Shown: positions 60,400 to 64,000 of the stretch, piece after piece | Layout: every line of letters starts with the position of its first letter | Numbering within the stretch: the stretch's first letter is position 1 | Assembly: GCF_030272615.1 (NCBI RefSeq) | Contig: NC_081407.1 | Coordinates: 441,839,213 to 441,903,212 of the forward strand | DNA from: Cryptomeria japonica | Taxonomy: Eukaryota > Streptophyta > Pinopsida > Cupressales > Cupressaceae | Direction of reading: 5' to 3' | Length of the DNA stretch: 64,000 bases | Notes under the pieces: generated by a model | The model's input: only the letters and a program-made list of their open reading frames with translations | Databases searched by the model: none | Told to the model about the DNA's origin: nothing | Translations under genes and position numbers: made by a program

Positions 60400-62480
60400 G
60401 TCTTCTTGTCAATAAATTGTGTTTTGCCTTGTCAATATAACTAGTTGTTTGTGTGGACATCCTTTGTCTAAACTCTTAGCCTTGCCCATATGATTTGTAA
60501 TCAACCCTATTTTTAACCAAGTGTATAGCAATCATCTGAACATAGTTTAAACATTATGTATACTATATAGTCATTACACATCAAAATACTCATATGCACA
60601 AGTATAAATCTTCAAAAGATCATTTTTGAAAAAAAACCATAGTATTGTGTTAACTTGCATACAAAACACAACGCATATTTTGAGCTCAATGCTTAAAATG
60701 TATGGATGTGCGAAAGGTTAATTCATCCATGTCGATGTGCTCAACATCTCCAAGCCCAACAGATCTATGACACCCTTTGGAGATGTTTCATATACTACTT
60801 AGAATAGTGTCTTCCTAGTCGACCTATTTATTCAATTATTTAGTGCAAACTTAGCCTAGGCCAATGTAAATTCCACTACACAAGTTTCTCTCCCACTAAA
60901 TGTCTAAGTGGATTGCCAAGGCTCCAATTGATGTCACTTTGACCATCTATGAATTGTATTCAAAAGTATAACTAAGCTATGTACCCAACTTCTTCCATAT
61001 CGTGCATAAAAAATAACCAAGAAAACTCATGCCCATTTGAGGTGATACTTTGCACAACCCATATAATTGAATTATCTCCTTCAAGAATAATTTTTCTATT
61101 TTGAATGTATTATTTGACATTTAAAAAGGAATAAAATGAGTCATTTTAGAAAAACCGTCAACTATGAAGATAGTTATTTCCTTTTCAGGTATGTAGTAAT
61201 ATAAGGACAAAATTCATGGATAATTCCTCCCAATGCTTATTTGGTGTGCACAATGGCTCATACAGGCATCTATTTTGCAACATGTCATGTTCTACAAATT
61301 TCTTAACATTTCTATGTGAGCACAACCAATAGTACCTATCCCCCAAGTTGACCTATGTCTTGTCTACACCAAATTGATCTATCAATGTGCCATTTTGTAA
61401 CTTATGAATGATTTTTTCATTCATCAAACTACATGGCATACTAAATGGTTATCTTATGAACACGTTTCCCTTATAGGAAAAGTGATTTTCATAAGATTCC
61501 CTATCTCTAGGTCAAGGCTCTATGCATTCACGTCATGCATGTGCAAAATATAAATCCACACCATATGAATCATTCTTTCCATCTATGCCCATTAGTTCAA
61601 CTATTGTCTTTGACAACAACATTTTCTTCATTCTCAAGGTGTTTGCAACTTTATTGCACTAGCTCTATGTTTCACCACAAAAGTAACTTTGTGTGTATTC
61701 AACCCATCTCATATCTCTAGTTGACTTTGTGTGATTGGATCTAGTAACCCTATTCTTTCTTGATGGTCAGTGTACAATATGAAGTCCTTTGGTAATAAGT
61801 AATGTCTTCACTTGCACAAATCTTGAACATTGGTGTAAAAGTCATAGTCTTAGATACAATTAGTCTTCTTTAATTTCTCATAGAATCATGTAATTGGTAT
61901 ACCTTCTTGGCTTAACATTGTGTCATTTTTTAATTTTTTTTCTAGCATCACAATCAACTTGGTAAAAAATTCCAACATATAGGAGTGCAAGCATAAGCTT
62001 TTCTATCGCTTTCCTCTTTAAGTGTTCAAAACTCTAAGCAACAATGATTATCCAATCAAACCCTCTTTTCCATATGCAATGAGTTAAGGGTGTACATATA
62101 CCACTAAATATCTTGATGAAATATATATAGATGCTCTCCAATCCATTAAAACTATGAGCATCTATAACGCATTTTGATTTTGGCCACATAACAATTGGAT
62201 GGATTTTCATTGCATCCATATAGAATTCATCTCAAGATATAACGAATCCCAAGTATGCCAACTTCGTTATGAAGCTACAACTCTTTACGTTTTTGTACAA
62301 CCTTTCTTTCTCAATTGCACAAACACTTGTTGCAAGTGCATAATATTTTCCTTTCATCTTGTTGACTACAAAATGTCATTAGATATATGACCATATGCAT
62401 GCCTAAAAAGGACTTTGGAACCCCATTCATCAACCACATGAACATGCTTGGTGTGTTAGTTGTTAGGATAGTGTGATATT
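60400..62480 (-). pseudogene. Decayed Ty3/Gypsy pol fossil
   Basis: Only traces survive, on the minus strand. Reverse-transcriptase-like words lie near 62450-62200 (WLMNGVPKSFLG, then HLQQVFVQL-type text and a YLG-type connection motif). RNase-H-side sequence follows near 62220-62100 (KIHPIVMWP-like, normally KI...WP). Integrase-like text lies near 61340-61130, the region before and including the start of the catalytic core (normally SMDF...G). The order RT-RH-IN and the motifs are Ty3/Gypsy. The fossil has very many breaks and is much older than the Copia elements. No LTRs were assigned. Confidence 0.6.
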
Positions 62481-64000
62481 TAATTACAATTCTATGTGAA
62501 ATATATTCTACTTGAATGCCACCTCAACCTTCTCAACCAAAGGACTAGGTTTTAGCCCCACTACTTTTAGTTTTTTTCTTTACTTTTTGGGACACTTTTC
62601 TTGTTGTTTTCTTCACCCATGATTTTGGTGCCAATGTATTTCAAATTACCTTTTTATGTGCTTATTGATATTTAGACATGTATGAAGGGTTGGAATACTA
62701 TCTAATATAGATTTTATAGATATGTAAGGGTTACCAAAATGCTATTAGATTCAAAGGAGATAGTGTGTTACATATATACTCTTGCATTGAAGATTAGTAC
62801 ATACTTGTGCATCTGCAATAGTGGGTCTTTCTTTTGCAATAGTTTTCTCTATATATGTCTAATTGCATGTGTTTATTTACTATGTTTTGTTAATTATATT
62901 TTTTTCCATATGATCTCTAATGTGTAACCTAATATCGCATTAATAAAATGAAATTTATACTCTTTTAAGCACTAACACTTGTAGTATAATTTTTTCACAA
63001 CATTTGGTATTACAATCAAGTAAACAAAGGCAAACTAAGATAGGAGTCTCAAGCACTTTCAATATGGCTCAAGGGTGTTGTTATATGGAGCCTAATCAAG
63101 CACAATTTCCCCCCATATTTTTCATTGGGGGTTTGGGGGCAGCGCCCCCAAGGTGGGGTCAAGGGACGTAGGGTCAAGGGGCAGCGCCCAGCAAGGCCAA
63201 AAAGACTTTTATTATTTTATAAAGGCGTTGGGTGTTATTTTCTATTGGCTGACATGTTGTAACCCTAATTTTCCAACCGACATAAGTATTGATAAAAAGG
63301 CTAAGGGTTAGGGGTTTTTGGTAGAGAATTTTATAGCATTTTGCAACGGTATTGAGTTGCAAGGGATTGCTGGTTGTAATCGGTTTTGATTTACTGGATG
63401 TTAATATTGGCCTCTCTATTTGTTGGATGTAGCTCAAGATTGGGTGAACCACATTAAATATTGTCTTAGTTGTTATTATTTCTGTGTTTTTCATTCCTAT
63501 GTTAATATTTATCTGCATATAATTGATATTTTTTGCATGCAATTCCTAACAAAGGGGTGGTGTGTGTTTAAGAATGAGACACACCTATATCAAGATGGAT
63601 TGGTAACCAAGTGGACTAATAAATCAATGGTAGAACACCCCTACATAAAGTATTGGTCTCCAATATTGCACTAATAAAATGAAATGCAAAATCTCTTGTA
63701 AGTACTAACATTTGTAGTGTACTTTTTTAACAACATTTGGTATTACAATCAAGTCAATAAAGACAAGCTAAGCTAGGAGTATCAACCACTTGTAGTGTGG
63801 CTCAGGGGAGGTGTTGAATAACGAGAAACACCTAGATCAAGATGGATTGGTAACCAAGTGGACTAATAACTCAATGGCATAACACCCTATGGAAATTAGT
63901 GGTCTTAGGATCCACTCTAGTCATTCCATGGAAAATTTTAACATGGTATCAAATATATAAATTTTTTTAAGAAAGAGATGCTTTGACTATTGAAGGTTTA
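62481..64000. other. Repeat-derived sequence at the right edge, no gene
   Basis: Contains direct repeats: about 62936-63098 with 63665-63815 (shared aacatttggtattacaatca), and about 63581-63644 with 63827-63891 (shared gatggattggtaaccaagtg). The motif ttggtatta after an aaca end resembles a decayed LTR end plus primer-binding site. The family is not recognised. Confidence 0.45.
63134..63150. repeat. GC-rich palindrome
   Basis: tgggggcagcgccccca is a near-perfect inverted repeat in otherwise AT-rich DNA. A related shorter block, ggggcagcgccc, follows at 63178-63189. Similar GC-rich hairpins occur in plant LTRs. Confidence 0.7.

Overview
The window reads as nuclear DNA of a seed plant with a very large, repeat-filled genome, most likely a conifer. 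It holds one host gene in 64 kb, long decayed Ty1/Copia and Ty3-type LTR elements nested in each other, large LTRs, and degenerate TTAGGG-type interstitial arrays. The species assignment is inference; no RNA gene, CRISPR array or prokaryotic signal was seen.

Layout. 1-5600: 3' part of a non-autonomous Copia-type element (F) and its 3' LTR, which seems to sit inside the LTR of another element (G). 5601-7362 and 13995-17838: pieces of an old Ty3-like element, including a direct repeat of about 1.07 kb. 7363-13994: Copia element D (minus strand) inserted in that older sequence. 17839-25324: Copia element E (minus strand) inserted in the same sequence, which resumes at 25325 and ends in a Ty3-type 3' LTR near 26520. 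26521-28235: AT-rich, nothing recognised.

28236-48614: a degenerate telomere-like tract. It runs G-rich (TTAGGG) on the + strand to about 47765 and then flips to C-rich (CCCTAA), the polarity of a head-to-head telomere fusion. The G-rich arm was later split by Copia element A (30484-46745, plus strand, 5-bp target duplication TAGGG). A in turn carries nested element B (33773-41257, target duplication CTATA). B has a gag-like region with four zinc knuckles but no pol, and a second long open region of unknown function resembling that of F.

48615-54000: the host gene, a class II trehalose-6-phosphate synthase (TPS7-like, 872 aa). It has three coding exons, a probable 5'-leader intron, a TATA box, a G-box, a telo-box in the leader and several short upstream ORFs. 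It starts about 0.5 kb from the telomere-like array and is the only gene that looks intact.

54000-64000: sequence without host genes, with a candidate 3.9-kb solo LTR (55571-59510), a decayed minus-strand Ty3 pol fossil (about 60.4-62.5 kb), and short direct repeats with a GC-rich palindrome at the right edge.

Relative order from nesting and LTR-pair differences judged by eye: the Ty3 pieces and the telomere-like arrays are oldest, then D, then A, then B inside A, with E youngest. All LTR pairs differ by roughly 4-8 percent. At slow conifer substitution rates this would mean tens of millions of years.
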